Of a stretch of DNA of 64,000 bases, positions 13,296 through 25,110 are shown piece after piece. The DNA is taken from contig NC_089867.1 in NCBI RefSeq assembly GCF_036373705.1, positions 15,415,501 through 15,479,500 on the forward strand, given 5' to 3'. Position 1 is the first letter of the stretch. Each line of letters opens with the position of its first letter. Below the pieces are notes generated by a model. The model worked only from the letters and a program-made list of their open reading frames with translations. It searched no databases and was not told where the DNA came from. Source of the DNA: Amia ocellicauda (lineage: Eukaryota > Chordata > Actinopteri > Amiiformes > Amiidae). The translations under genes and the position numbers were made by a program.

Positions 13296-13929
13296 TGCAG
13301 TTGCAACGGTAATACAAAAGGACTTATAGTCACTACAGTCAGCAGCCTACATTCCTCTCTTGCTACTTATTCAACTTGAATGACTTCCATCCTCTTTGCT
13401 TTCAGCAAATGACCATCCAATGCAGCTGGCAATTTAGAGGTTAATGATTATTATTCATGAGTAATGAAGCTGGTAATATTGATGAGATGGAAAGGCTTAT
13501 TATAGAATGCCAATGAAATCGCTGCTGTAGGGACTAGGATAAAAATTCAGGCACTGTTAGTAAAATGTCAGGCCCTTGAGGGCGTGTCCCAGAAGGGAAA
13601 TATAAGCCTTGTATTTCCTTGACAAGTTGGAAAAACAGAGAGAAACATGCTTAACACTTCCTTGTGGTGTTTTACTGTGTTTCCCGTGCACACGCAATCT
13701 GCTGTGATTAGAGCTGCCGACTCCAGATCTGTGTCCAGCACACGGGCTAAAGGTCATGGATGCATTTTTGTGGATGCCCTTGTTTTTATACACTTTCACC
13801 CCTAATTGCTTTCTGCTGTACCGGGGAATAAAGGGATCTACGGTTTTTGGGAGAACCTTATCATTTTTGTAACTAATTATATATTACAAAACACCATCAA
13901 TGAAAACAGAATGCAACATCTGACTGATA
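13296..13929. other. Gene-free stretch
   Basis: Between the CR1 and L2 copies. No exon or repeat family recognised. Confidence 0.4.
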
Positions 13930-15120
13930 TTTGTTTATTATTATTAAAGTATTGGCTCCCAATACCGACTCTAATGCTGGGGTCACACTACACGATTTCT
14001 ACAATCCGACCTGATTTTGTGAACAGTGGGCAGCTCACACTACACGACTATTTTGCACCGAATTTGTGTCTTTTGCGTCGTGAAGGAGCGCACACTACAC
14101 GATCGCTTAAGTACAGGAGACACACACTACACGACTGATCTGACATCCTTGTCATGGATCTGCGTCACAGCCTCCAAATCTCGCAGAAACATCCGCACAG
14201 AGAAAAGGTCAACAAACATGGACGTGCACATGTACAGGTCACGTTTGTGTAGCGCAGATCTGCGCTGCTCCACCAATGGGATCCGTGGATTTCTGAAGAT
14301 CTGTGCAAAACTGCGGAAAGAACGCGACCACAAGCCGCTGCTGCTGTTTGTGTTCATCTGTGCGGAAAAACACAAAAAGCGTATAGTATTTTAAAATAAC
14401 CTGCCCCGAAACAACCATTGGTAGTTGAAGTATTATAATAAGTACGTATGAAAATCTTATTCTCCTGTCATGTTTATTCTTGTTTCTTTTCTCTTCTTCA
14501 GTCGGCTCGGCTCTCATTGGCTGCTGATCACGTCACTCTCCACGATCGGTGCCGATCGAGTCCTAAATATTAAACATGTTTAATAAAATCGTAGCGGCTC
14601 CGACCAGCTTACGATCGGATCGGAGGGCAAACGATCGCATCGCAGCCCGTCTCTTACTACACGACCATCGGCGGCGGGACACGCCTCAATCAGGCTGCTT
14701 GTCGATCAGCGCTGATCTGTCGTGAGGGCCAAATCGGGCTCAAATCGGCCTTAAAATCGTGTAGTGTGACCCCAGCATAAGTGGTGGAATGACCTTCCCA
14801 CCGAAGTCAAAACAGCAGAGTGCCTGACCTTCTTCTTTTCAGACTGTACTTGTAATTTAGTCATTTATTCTAAGATTGCACTTATACAATGTTTTGTCAT
14901 ACTCTTGCCTTTGCATTACGAGTACTCGTGTTGTTATTTTGATTTCCCCTACGCTCCCTTTCCCTTAGCTCTTAACTTTGATTTAACATCTTCTCTGCAC
15001 TCAGCTTTTACAGTCTAGGATGTAAGACATATTGTTTACTGTGTATCTCTTATACACTTGTGTAAATTGGAATTTGTAAAATGTATTAAACCTTGAACTG
15101 CACTGTATTATTGCACTGTA
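13930..15120 (+). mobile_element. L2-type LINE 3' end, split by a MITE
   Basis: After the MITE, the plus strand at 14781-14850 encodes WWNDLPTEVKTAECLTFF. This resembles the C-terminal end of the L2-clade ORF2 protein (LPxEVRTAESL-type). An L2-like 3' UTR follows to about 15120. The sequence left of the MITE (ending GACTC at 13971) joins smoothly to it once the MITE and one TAA are removed. The element is badly 5'-truncated and non-functional. Confidence 0.6.
13972..14780. mobile_element. 803-bp non-autonomous DNA transposon, PIF/Harbinger-like
   Basis: The element spans 13975-14777. Its ends are 24-bp perfect inverted repeats beginning TGCTGGGGTCACACTACACG. It is flanked by a TAA duplication (13972-13974 and 14778-14780). 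A TWA target duplication is typical of PIF/Harbinger, which supports that family. Near the left end the terminal motif CACACTACACGA recurs at about 14037, 14091 and 14122, forming subterminal repeats. No transposase is encoded. The interior is GC- and CpG-richer than its host L2 sequence. Confidence 0.82.
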
Positions 15121-15241
15121 TTTATTGTTATTTATTTATTGTTACTTATTATTATTTATTTATTGTTATTTATTTCTTAGAAGACGCCATCCCTTGTCTA
15201 GGGTGACTTACAAAATATACAATAATAATAATATTATTATT

Positions 15242-15309
<68 letters not shown>

Positions 15310-15320
15310 GTAAACTCTGC
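15121..15320. repeat. AT-rich low-complexity tract and (AAT)n microsatellite
   Basis: A TTATT/TTTATTG-rich segment (15121-15175) follows the L2 end. Next is a short relic resembling the common fish AGACGCC...GGTGACTTACA repeat (15178-15213), then about 85 bases of AAT repeat (15225-15308). Poly-Asn and poly-Ile frames here are artefacts. Confidence 0.9.
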
Positions 15321-16860
15321 TTGGCCGGCTTGATCTTTCTCCTGTCCACGGACACCGAAGCCATTCTGTGTTGACATCTCCTGCTTTCACTTCGGAGGAA
15401 CTGCTGAGAAGAGAGTTGATTCTGTGAAACACACAATGTTGCCATGTAAAAGCACAGTATATACGTTTATGAATATCTCTGTGTAATATTTTCCCTTTGA
15501 CCTGACAGAATGGAGGCCATTGTGCTTTTTCTCCCTGGAGTTGAAATAATACGGGTCCGCTGTGAATGAATCATGCGCACTGTATACTGCACTGCGTTTC
15601 ATTCATTAATACAGGAACTCACTCTGAGCAATCAGTGTGAAGCGGACAAGTGACTTTGATACATGAATGCCAGCCCCCAGCCCGTGCCCCCTTATATCTG
15701 ACCCACTGAGCACTACTGACTTTTATCACAAAGCTGAACCAATTATGGAACAATAAAAATGTGTGACAATCTGTTAACAATTCACACCCCAATCTTGGAT
15801 ATACGCAGACAAATCTGTACAAACAAAAGAAATCAGCTGTACTTACGAACTCTGATCTTCATTGGCTTGAAACGATGGGTCTGAGAGAGGAGGCTCTGTG
15901 TAAGAGGGGGTTTAGCTCACTATCATAGGAGCCTCATGGAAACCTCTTTCTGTCCAAGCTGCCTATAGGCCCCTTCCTGTTTGCTGGGAGACCGGAGCCC
16001 CGTGTGACCTTGTGACCCCTGGGCAGAGCTTCCTCTGTCAGGTGACCGGGGCTGCATCCGCAACCCGTCGCTATGTTTCCAGTGGGAAGCGCTGCCCTGG
16101 GGAGGGGTCACTGTGGGACCAGAGCATCACACGGGAGGGGGCAGCGAGCTGGTGAGGGAGTCTGCCACGAGGCATACCCGCTAGGGGGGCCTCGCTGATC
16201 CAGCTCTGGATAGAGGCCACAGGGGCCCCTTGGGGACACATCTGGGCTGCCCAGGAGCGAAGACCGCAGTCACGCTCTACTGGGAACAGTGATTCAACAA
16301 CAGCACAGCGAGGGCCGGGGCCACAGGTCTGCAGGTACAGAAACAGACAGCGGGGCAGCAGGGGGACTCTTGTGTCCTCTGTGTCACTCAGTTGCTGCGG
16401 CCTTCCCTCGGCCTTAGCACAGCTAAGAGCGGGGCCACAGACCCACTGTACAGGAGTCTACCCAGCGGGGTAACAGGGCAGTGCACAGGCACTTTGCCGT
16501 TTTGCTCTTGGACTCGTGTTGCACAGTCTGTGTTTTCGGCTGGCTGCTCATAGCAAGAGCGTCTCCCCCCCGAGTCGCTCCAGTTCATTGGTAACTCTGT
16601 GTGTATCTGTTGTTACTGTACTTCACTGGGCCGTGCTGTGCTGTCTGCGCCCCGGTGCTCCGGCTGTGTCTCGGCTCAGTCTCGGTGTTTATATACACAT
16701 TGTACCACCAGTCACTTTAAACACATGATATCTACACACACTGGTGGAATGGAGGTTTAAAAGTGCCACTGTGAGCCTTATTGCTGGAGTCCTGCAGCCC
16801 AGGTTAACCGCTTCACCTCTGAGAATGAAGAGCGCTCGTCATTTCATATTTGGACTTCGT
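15321..16860. other. Gene-free stretch downstream of the MROH-family gene
   Basis: No recognisable coding exon. 15900-16700 is GC-richer than its surroundings but lacks supported splice-flanked exons on either strand. It lies 3' of the MROH polyadenylation signal. Confidence 0.4.
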
Positions 16861-16866
16861 TTTAAT
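16861..16866 (-). terminator. Candidate polyadenylation signal ATTAAA
   Basis: ATTAAA on the minus strand, 45 bases beyond the stop codon of the last MROH exon. It is the commonest variant of AATAAA and is well placed for a short 3' UTR. Confidence 0.5.
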
Positions 16867-16910
16867 TGTAAAACAGCACACAATATTGTGTTCTCATCAT
16901 TGCTCTCAGC

Positions 16911-18765
16911 TTAAATCATCCCAGCGGGTCCCAGACGGGTTTCTGGCCTGCCTTGACAGTCCATTTGTTTCTCAGTCTCAAGGCGACGACAATTTTCCCA
17001 GCCGAGATCAAGATCGCTGTCCCGTGTGAAATGCTCGAGTGGGGGACCAACAGTTTCTAAAAACTTTGATGTTTTTTCCAGCGACAGCAAGTTTCTGATA
17101 TCTGTCAGAACGTCGATCACTCTCTGCAGTGGATATTATCAGCGCCTCTGTGTCTTCCTCACTGACATCTTCTCGACATCCCACTGCTCCCTGCACGCGA
17201 GACATCCTGAAGAATGCAGAGGGGCCGGATCGACTCCGAGATAAATGCCCTTAGATTCATCAGTAACTTCCATGTGTCTCAGGAGGGGTTGATGCTTTGT
17301 TTTATCTTGGTCTTGTTTGGACTGACCCACTGTAGATCCCTTCTGCAGCTCCAAAGCTGGGTCGGAGTCCTTCAGGAGGGCGGAGAGAGCTGGGAGGAGA
17401 GAAACACGGATAAATGAGAGGGTCTCAAATCAGAAGCTTCTCACATCAGGGTCACCAGGGCGTATCTGGTTTCATTGGGGACTATTTCATTATTTTATTG
17501 GTCCATCGAAGCTTTCGTTTCATCACACAACTGGGCTGACAGCAGGAGACACAGATGATTGTTTCTGTTGTAAATGAAGTTCCTCATTGTCATTCTCTCA
17601 TGTTATGTAAGTGTTGAAACTTCTGGTATCACAGCAACCGAGAGCACGGCCCTTTGGTACCTGTTTTGAGTTTCCTCGAGGCACAGAAGCTCCAGATGGT
17701 CTTGTCCATGTTCTCCAGAAGGGCCCCTGACATGGAAAAACAACACGTGAGAAGCCGTGCGAGACGCAGCGGGACAGCGGCACAGGACACGCTTAATCTC
17801 GCCAATAAAAACAGCAGCACTGCGGACAGAGCTATCTGGCTCTCTTACTGATGAACATGGCGGCGGCGGCGGCGCGAAGCTGGGGGAAGCTGCTCTCAGA
17901 GAGACGCAGGGCACAGCGTCGATACACGGCCGTCGCGCCGGAGATTCATGCTCAATGCGGGGACAATAACAGGGTTCAGCAGGAGATACTAGAGGCGGTG
18001 TACAGACAGGGAGGCTGGAATGCTTCGGCACGCACAAGGAGCGAAACCTCATCAGGAACCCACGGTGACTCACCAGCGCAGCGGCCATGTCCCTAACGAA
18101 GGACGGGAAGTCCAAGGTCTCCTGGCTCAGGTGCACCTCGATCAGCTCGGTTAGAGTTGGGCAACCCAGCGCCGGAGCACACTGCCGCAGGGCCCGCTGG
18201 CACACCTGGGGGGGACACCACAACACCACACCGTTCATTCAGGCACCGGCCAGACCGCAGGGAAAGGGTTAACACTTTGAGGAAGACCACTTTGAGTCGC
18301 TGTTGGGTTTCCTTTGCTCTGAGCTCGTCAGCCGGCATGTTCCGTCTTCATACTCAATCTCCACACGGTGCCGTCCACAGAGAAACCACTCGTCCCCTTC
18401 CTGAGATCAAGGTGACCTCTTTTTCATAGTTTACGCAGCAGAGAAAGAGACCCTTTCCTTTCGCTTCCTTTCACTCCACACAGTTATGTTTGTAAACCTG
18501 TCAAGCTGACGACCCCACGGTTTGCCCTGGAGCACGATTTTGAACAACTACTGGCTACCAAAACTTCCACCGAGGTAAAGACACACGGTGGGTCTCCGCG
18601 GCCCGGTGTACTTACCTGGGAGACGGCCGGGCGCGGGTCCTGCAGGTGCAGCAGCAGCATGGCCAGCGAGCCGTGGCACTGCTTCTGGAGAGATCTGTTC
18701 ACAGAAGCCACCTTCACCAGCTGCCCCAGCAGCAGCACGGTGGCCCCATGGATTTCCGAGTCCGG
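16911..18765 (-). CDS. MROH gene, C-terminal exons 17-22
   Basis: Exons 18765-18616 and 18205-18074 carry the most diagnostic MROH block (LLGQLVKVASVN, LAMLLLHLQDPRPAVSQ, VCQRALRQCAPALGCPTL). Downstream candidates are 17847-17791 (REPDSSVRSAAVFIGEIK), 17726-17661 (ALLENMDKTIWSFCASRKL), 17389-17331 (LSALLKDSDPALELQ) and a last exon ending at a stop at 16911 (VIDVLTDIRNLLSLEKTSKF). These four agree in phase with each other. The join from 18074 to 17847 does not: 17847 needs one carried base, which suggests an unrecognised or lost small exon in the CpG-rich gap. Confidence 0.6.
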
Positions 18766-21700
18766 CTGCAACACAAGCATAGACCTGTCAATCTCAACGG
18801 CAGAAAGATCAGGATTCGATCCGCTCCAGTGATGGAAATGCTGTATAACATCCTCTTCTTTAATTGAGGAAGCCGCATGAGTATATATTATAAATAGGCA
18901 CATCTTCCACATGGGACAGGACTGCAGTGTTCAATCCTGGAGATATTCCATTCTGTTTTACAAAGCTTTTGTCAAATATATGTGCTAGATAAACACAATT
19001 GAATGAGAGAAACATTTTTTTTTATGAAAACACAATAAAACATATATATCCATTCATCTTCAAAACTGCTCATCCTGGTGAGAGTTGCGTGGCCACCACA
19101 CAGTGGTCGGACAGGTGCGGCGGCCGCAGAAGCCGTGAAGGCGTGAGAAGAGAGACGGGTGAGTCTGGAGACACTCTGGAGACGACAGGACTTTCACTGG
19201 ACCACACGCATGATAGGATCACATGATGGTCCCGGGCGGTGATACTCACTGCGGCGAAGAAGGCAGCGATGCAGATCTTCTGGCCTCGGTCTGCACTGCC
19301 GTATTGCTGCCAGAGAAGCCGCACCACCTCCGGCAGGACGGGGGCGGCGTGCGTCTTCAGAGCCCTGTGGATCAACAACACGAGGATCAGGGTCCGTTCT
19401 TTACACACCTGCTTTGCTGCCAACTCACTGATTTTGCAAGTTTTCTCTCTAAAGATCAATGTCTCCCTGCTGGGGGTTGATTATAAGGGTGTCTATGCAC
19501 AGTTATCGGCCGTATTAATCTTGCATAATGAACACCCGTGAAGAAGGTTTTTGGATCTGCTCTGGGCCCCGGCTCGTTGTACCTGGTCAGCTGGAACATC
19601 CCCTCGGGCTGCCGGCCTGGTTCCCGGATCAGGCCCCAGTCCTGTTGTAGAGCCACCTCGCTCAGCTGTGCTCTGGACAGCAGGACCTTCAGACACTCCA
19701 CAACAAAGCTGGAGAGAGGGAGGGACAGCGTCAGCGGAGATAAACACAGACACGTGACACGGGGAGCGGTTCTGTTCTGGTGCGATGCTCAGGGTGAGCC
19801 CTGGCTCCCCACACACGCTCTTACCCCTGGACAGAGAAGCCTCCATCTGAATCCTCAGCACCCAGGAGAGGCAGCAGGGCAGCAAATACCTCGACAAACG
19901 TCACCGCCTCCAGGCTGAGTTCAGCCACCACATCCTGTACAGCACAGGCCTGACAATGGCAAAGACAAGCAGATTGAGTCAGAGTCTGGAGGGAGAGCTC
20001 TGTACGTGTCCTAGTCATGTGGGGCTTTCTGGACACTTACCACAAAGGCCTGACTTCTTGTCGCCGACTGGAGCTTATCCACCAGCGCCCTGAACGTCCA
20101 GGGGCCCAGACTGCTGCTCCCGATGGCCCCCCACAGCTCCCGGCGCCACTGCTGGTACCGAATGGTGCTGGAAAACACAAGCAGACACTCAGTGTGTGCC
20201 GACCCGCACCATGACCAACTGGCTCTCACTCTCAATAGCACAGAGATGCCGACACTCTATAGAATTGAGCTCATGATCCGAACAGCACATGGACATTGTG
20301 TGGACACACGTGAGGACATCAGACACAAGCATTTTAAAACATTTGACAAGCTGTGGGACTCCAAACATGTCTGCTCCTTTAGAGAATCATATCCCTGCTC
20401 TTCACAGGATGGTTAGGATGATGTTTTAAATGCTCACTGCTCACTGCTATCCTCCGCACCGGACAGGCCCAGAAACGCCTGGAGCACCTGAGGGACCTGG
20501 AGACACGAACACAGGACACTTTATACTTCACACACGCTTCTCTCTGGGTAACAGACTGACATCTAACACTGTGCATCCATTGGTTTACATTATGAATCAT
20601 ACAGCTCTCTTCTTCCCTAACAGGGAGGCAGGAGCTGAGCTTCCTGTCCAGAAACACTTGCTATAGAGACGCTCAGAGCCGCAACAGACGCTCTAACTCA
20701 CCAGTTCAGTGAGCTCATCGGGGTGAGAGCTCAAGAGCTGGCACAGGAGAGCACAGCAGGCCTGGGCAGAGCTGGGCTGGGGGTCCTGGAGTCCAATAAG
20801 CAGACCCTGAACCAGAGTCTGCTTCTGACGGGGACAGAGACACTCGCTGACGATCTGAAACACAGAGACACACTCAGCTCTCGGTCATCAACACGGTAGA
20901 CGCTCTTAAACCCCTGAGGTGACACGGCTCCTCTACTCTCCCTCTCTGTGGGCCAGGTGTGGGAGAGGGAAAGCAAGACTGAAGGACTCAATATCACCTG
21001 GGTTTGGGCAACAATATGAGTATGACACCGACGCCCCACAGCGTGTGACTCCGGGCTCTGTGGGAGGAAGACCGTGGTCCCGCTGTGGAGGCGGCAGGGC
21101 TGGACGTAGGCCTCACCTGGACAAGAGCAATGCAGGAGTCCGAGCCCGAGGATTCGTCCTTAATCCACATGATTATGCAGTGCTTCTTCTCCTTGTCAAT
21201 GTGACCACCTTTAATGAAGAAAAAGGTTTAGCCGAGAGACAAGGCTTGGTACACTGTCAGGTGCGCACACACACACACCCACACACTGAGCTGCTCACTT
21301 CATAGCAACCGTTACCTTCATAATACAGCCACATGTCCAGAGTCATCTTGATGCTGTTCACAGCCTGTTGAGCGACCAACGGCTCTGGGTCCCAGCATTT
21401 CGGGACGAGTGAGGCCAGCAGACTGGCGACCGGGATGATCCCTGACCCCTGCAGGAAAGAACAGCCACCCGGAGATTAATGACAAAACCAGTTTGGTGTC
21501 CCAGTATCAACATGTGAACATGAGCACACTGCGCCACTTACTGACAAAAGCTGACTCACCCGGGAGACTCTCTCCATCCTGTGGATGCCCAGGACGGCGC
21601 TCACCAGTGTCATGGCAATCACTTTCGTCACGTCGCATGGAGAGGAACAGGCGGACTGCAGGGGCTGAGGAGGGAGTGATGCAATAGAGAGGGAGTGAAC

Positions 21701-24261
21701 ACAAGCAGAACTAGACCTGAATAAACACACTTTTTAAATCTCACCAAATTCGTCTCACGTTCTTTTCATGCCAGGGCTCTTTATGGGACGGAGGGACACA
21801 AACGATGACTTCCACAGAGATGTGACATTGATCCAAAACGGTGCTGGAAAGTAGGAACACCGCAGCACCACTGAAGGAGTCTTTAAACATCACTGTCCCC
21901 CACTAAGCAATGGCATCTCTAGACACAGGTGCTTGCTCAGCATCAAGTGTTGTCCTATTGTAATGTGTACAGAACACAAGAGTCCAGTCTCTCGGACAGC
22001 CGACAGCGCAGCGGTCACTCTGCTGTGAGGCGAGGTGAAATGGCTGACCTCCAGCAGCTCCTCCAGTGTTACGAGGCAGACTTCCTGAGCCAGCGTGGCT
22101 GTGAGCAGGGCAAAGAGGCCGGATGTGTCGCCTGAGAAAACCTCCTACACAACACAGACACAAGCTGTTAGATACAATGACGGCACAGTATTCGTGTGAC
22201 ACACATTTAAGGAAGGTCTTTAAATTGAACACTTGTGATCATATCTAATGCCGTTATATTGATCTCACCGTTTCTGTTACGACTCTGAGGCTGATCTCTC
22301 TTCCCTGGACTCCCATTTCTGCACCATGTTTCTCACCGGAGATTTAGGACAGATGATTGAATAGTATTGTTCATTCACCAACATCACACTTATTATTGAC
22401 GACTCACAAAAGTCATTTTCAGCTCTGGACGTGTTTCAGTATTAAAGGATGAATAGAATGAGTGGAACAGGATGAAGTGTGCATGAGGACTGTCCTGCAG
22501 GTCCCCAGTCATCATGTCAAGACAGTGGGCCACAGCCTCCACAGATCCTACCTCGAAGTAAGCCTCGTCGACGGCCTCGCTGGGGCAACTCAAGACTGCC
22601 CTGACACACAGCCACACAAGACGGGCCAGTTTCTCTCCAAAGAAGGGTCCCACTTGGCTGGGGAAACAAGAGCATAAACATCATATCCACGCTGCTTTAA
22701 ATTGATTACTGATCTGATGCAACCCATCAGACACTCATCATTGAAGAGCAGCTGTGATTCAGGTCATGTCTCTCTATGCACAGCTACTGTGGGGCTGATC
22801 TGTCAACAGCACATATCGAGTGTTTTTACAGTCAGAGGTGTTTCCAGTGGGTTCAGCTGAATCAGACCCTGACCCACAATGACCGATCAAGAGTCGAAAC
22901 ACATCACAGCCGTGTGCGGCGCTGAAAGCTGGACGGCTGCAGTGAAGGTGCGTCTCTAAGGGAGAGTTACCTGAGACGGATGCAGGCGTGCAGGACCTGC
23001 TGGCAGTAGAACGGACTGGCAGCCACCGTGGGACGATCCTTGATGTATTTCTGTGTGCAGGGGAAGAAAATGGGTTTCTGACACTGAAGACACAACACAC
23101 TTGTTCAGACAAGCATCTATACAAATCCAGAACTCAAGGAAACCCCACTGACCATCAACACGTTGAGCACCTCCGCTTTGCGTGGAAAGAACACCTCAGC
23201 TTTCCTGACTGCCTGGGCCATGATGCTCACGCTTAAACACACACTGGCCCTGATTGTGAGGTCCTGCAGGAGAAGACACAGCATCTCATTCTCTGATGGC
23301 CGTCACCGGCAATGAACAGGCAGGTGTGGACAATCACACTCTTTCTTGTTTAAGGCGTATCTTGCCTACCTTGGAGGTGAAGAAGGGGCGCAGTTTGGGC
23401 AGGATGTGGCGCCTCAGGTATACCCGCAGTTGTTCTTCAGGGATCCGCCGGGTTATGAACCCATAGAAGAGAATCACTCTCCTGTAGAGCTGGGTCTGCA
23501 GGAGAAAACACAGCAGGTTATGCAAGATGGTGTCCGTGTTTTGTATGTGAGCATCCTTCGCTCTTTAGGGGAAAGGTCTGACCCACAGGCTCTATCCCTC
23601 AGGACTCGCTTGGTCTTCGACAGTGGCAGCCGTGTTGTGCATCAGCAAACAAACACAGTCTGTGTCCTGTGGGCGGGTGTGGACAGTGTGACCGGGCTGT
23701 GGATGACGTACCTGATTGGCGCAGCGGACACTCAGCTTCCGCACACCGCGGACGCTCTCAAAGATCCCCACAGTGACAATTTGAAGCCATCACTCTCAGC
23801 GGGCAAGACAGCGGCTTTTTCCTGTCCACAGTCTCCACTGCCTTGCGTATGACTTGCCAATGCTCGAAAGGCACCTGTGGCGAGAGCAGGATAAGAAAGA
23901 ACTGATACCTCCTGTGCTGGTGTTCAGTGGGTGGAAAGAGCCGAGGGGAACTGAGCTGGGAGCGAACAGACTCATACTAACTGTAGATGACTTCATTTGA
24001 GCCCCATTCTTTAAAACAGTCAAGTGAAACTATATCTGCATGTGTATAATATACTCATTTAAAAAACAAATATAAATACATCAAAAAGGTTCTTTCAGAC
24101 TGTGTACTATGCAATTATAGATTTCACCTCAGGGTTCTCGATCTTGTCCCGAAAGAACCGAAGAGTTTTCCGGAGACAGTCCTCCAGGTCGGCCAACACA
24201 CGTGCATCACGGGGGTCCGATGCCTGGTCTGCTCGGCCGTGATTAGCGGTGGGAGTGCCGA
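16911..24261 (-). CDS. Maestro HEAT-repeat (MROH) family protein, MROH5-like
   Basis: Twenty-two candidate exons, in minus-strand order: 24261-24128, 23874-23712, 23495-23370, 23263-23153, 23050-22971, 22657-22552, 22144-22049, 21655-21560, 21448-21316, 21208-21117, 20854-20702, 20496-20438, 20167-20041, 19949-19825, 19708-19583, 19364-19250, 18765-18616, 18205-18074, 17847-17791, 17726-17661, 17389-17331, 17123-16911. Donors and acceptors are GT/AG and phases agree except at two points: exon 2 carries one extra base, and the junction 18074/17847. The product is about 840 residues of leucine-rich helical repeats. Family hallmarks are EVFFPRKAEVLNVLM, LLLHLQDPRPAVSQ followed by CQRALRQCAPALG, and SSVRSAAVFIG. 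MROH proteins are scaffold-like and poorly characterised. Linkage to ADGRB1 matches human MROH5. The start codon was not found. Confidence 0.75.
17740..18215. promoter_or_regulatory. CpG-rich island-like block inside the MROH gene
   Basis: CpG density is clearly higher than in the flanks, including a (GGC)n stretch at 17858-17873. It overlaps one MROH exon and parts of two introns. A plus-strand frame starts here (ATGAACATGGCGG, the second ATG in strong Kozak context) and runs 81 codons to 18096. It could be an alternative or antisense promoter, or simply a GC-rich exon cluster. Confidence 0.35.
19250..20854 (-). CDS. MROH gene, exons 11-16 (HEAT repeats)
   Basis: Six phase-consistent exons encode, among others, KQTLVQGLLIGLQDPQPSSA, QVLQAFLGLSGAEDS, RYQQWRRELWGAIGSSS, LEAVTFVEVFAALLPLLGAE, VVECLKVLLSRAQLSEVALQ and APVLPEVVRLLWQQY. 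At exon 12 two overlapping GTGAGC donors exist (20432-20437 and 20439-20444). Only the downstream one keeps phase with the next exon (ending 20438). The TIRYQQW exon begins with one base completing a His codon. Confidence 0.75.
21117..23495 (-). CDS. MROH gene, exons 3-10 (HEAT repeats)
   Basis: Eight exons in perfect phase. They read through RRIPEEQLRVYLRRHILPKL, DLTIRASVCLSVSIMAQAV, FFPRKAEVLNVLM, KYIKDRPTVAASPFYCQQ, GEKLARLVWLCVRAVLSC, LFALLTATLAQEVCLVTLEE, DVTKVIAMTLVSAVLGIH and LVPKCWDPEPLVAQQAVNS. Every junction is GT-AG and residues are rebuilt across split codons. The FFPRK segment followed by a CQQ-containing helix is characteristic of MROH proteins. Exon sizes are 80-133 bases and introns about 100-410 bases, so the gene is compact. 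Confidence 0.78.
23712..24261 (-). CDS. MROH gene, first recognised coding exons (1-2)
   Basis: Exon 24261-24128 follows a TCTCTTCCAG acceptor and encodes DARVLADLEDCLRKTLRFF and IENPE up to a GAG|GTGAAA donor. Exon 23874-23712 begins VPFEHWQVIRKAVETVDRKK and ends TVGIFESVRGVRKLSVRCAN before GTACGT. These two halves are in different frames: the exon is 163 bases although both its neighbours demand a multiple of three. Neither exon has an in-frame ATG, so translation must begin in an exon I did not identify. Confidence 0.6.
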
Positions 24262-24991
24262 CTGGAAGAGAGACACACATCAGGCCGTCAGAAGACATTC
24301 AGCCCACAAAGATCATCGCAGGACACAGACTGCTATCACTATGGAAGCAGTACGATTACAGACATATATATATGGACGTAGTTATAAATGTTACCCAATA
24401 CCCATGATTGTCTGTATGTATGTAGGCCGTCTCACTGCAGGATCATGCATTATTTCAGCCACTGCCCCCTTTACAATTCTTCTGCAGAATACAATAGAAA
24501 AAGACAGGTTAGCAAAGCAAACACAAACAGGTTATGTTACCAATTAAACCAGCTGACTAATGGTTAAATCAAAGTGATATACCCATTAACACAATGAATA
24601 ACAAATGATACATATGTTAAATGAAATGTAAATAAATGTGTACATGTTTTCTTCATTCAAATTGATTTTATATTTGGAATTTCATAAAGTGTGTAAAAAC
24701 ACATTTTAAATGCCCCCTGCTAATAATAACGGGTTGTGCCCTAGCTGGTACAAATTAAACTATTAAACCTTTATTCCTATCTGGTTTTACAAATGCTTTG
24801 CACTCCATTGTATACATTTTATTTATTTCCCAAATACAGTTGGCTTTGTAAACTGCATTGCAAATGTTAAGCTCCAGAGTAAACCTGTCAATAGTATCAC
24901 CAATGACCGCCGAGTTGCTTTATTGAAAGAATGTCTTCACTGCACATGAATATGAATATACAAACACAACACAAATACAATACAACCTTAC
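24262..24991 (-). other. First intron of the MROH gene (inferred)
   Basis: Lies between the leader-exon donor (24992|GTAAGG) and the acceptor at 24261. AT-rich. A small initiator exon with the start codon may be hidden here; none could be supported. Confidence 0.45.
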
Positions 24992-25110
24992 CGACTGAAG
25001 AGCAGTTGCTGTCTTCAACTCAACAGAGCTAATGAAGTGTGTCTTCTTGTTTACTGTTCACATGTAATACAGGATACGATGACGATGATTGTCTACGTCA
25101 TAACGAAGGC
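24992..25110 (-). other. Probable non-coding leader exon of the MROH gene
   Basis: The minus strand has an excellent donor, TTCAGTCG|GTAAGG, ending at 24992. In the frame needed by the next exon, a TGA lies about 25 bases upstream with no ATG after it, so this exon would be 5' UTR. The upstream boundary is an estimate based on the promoter motifs. Confidence 0.45.

Noticed and set aside
15125..15445. Frames rich in Asn, Ile or Leu
   Set aside because: Translations of the AAT microsatellite.
17603..18238. 211-codon continuous minus-strand frame
   Set aside because: It runs through exons and introns of the MROH gene; splice sites inside it define the real exons.
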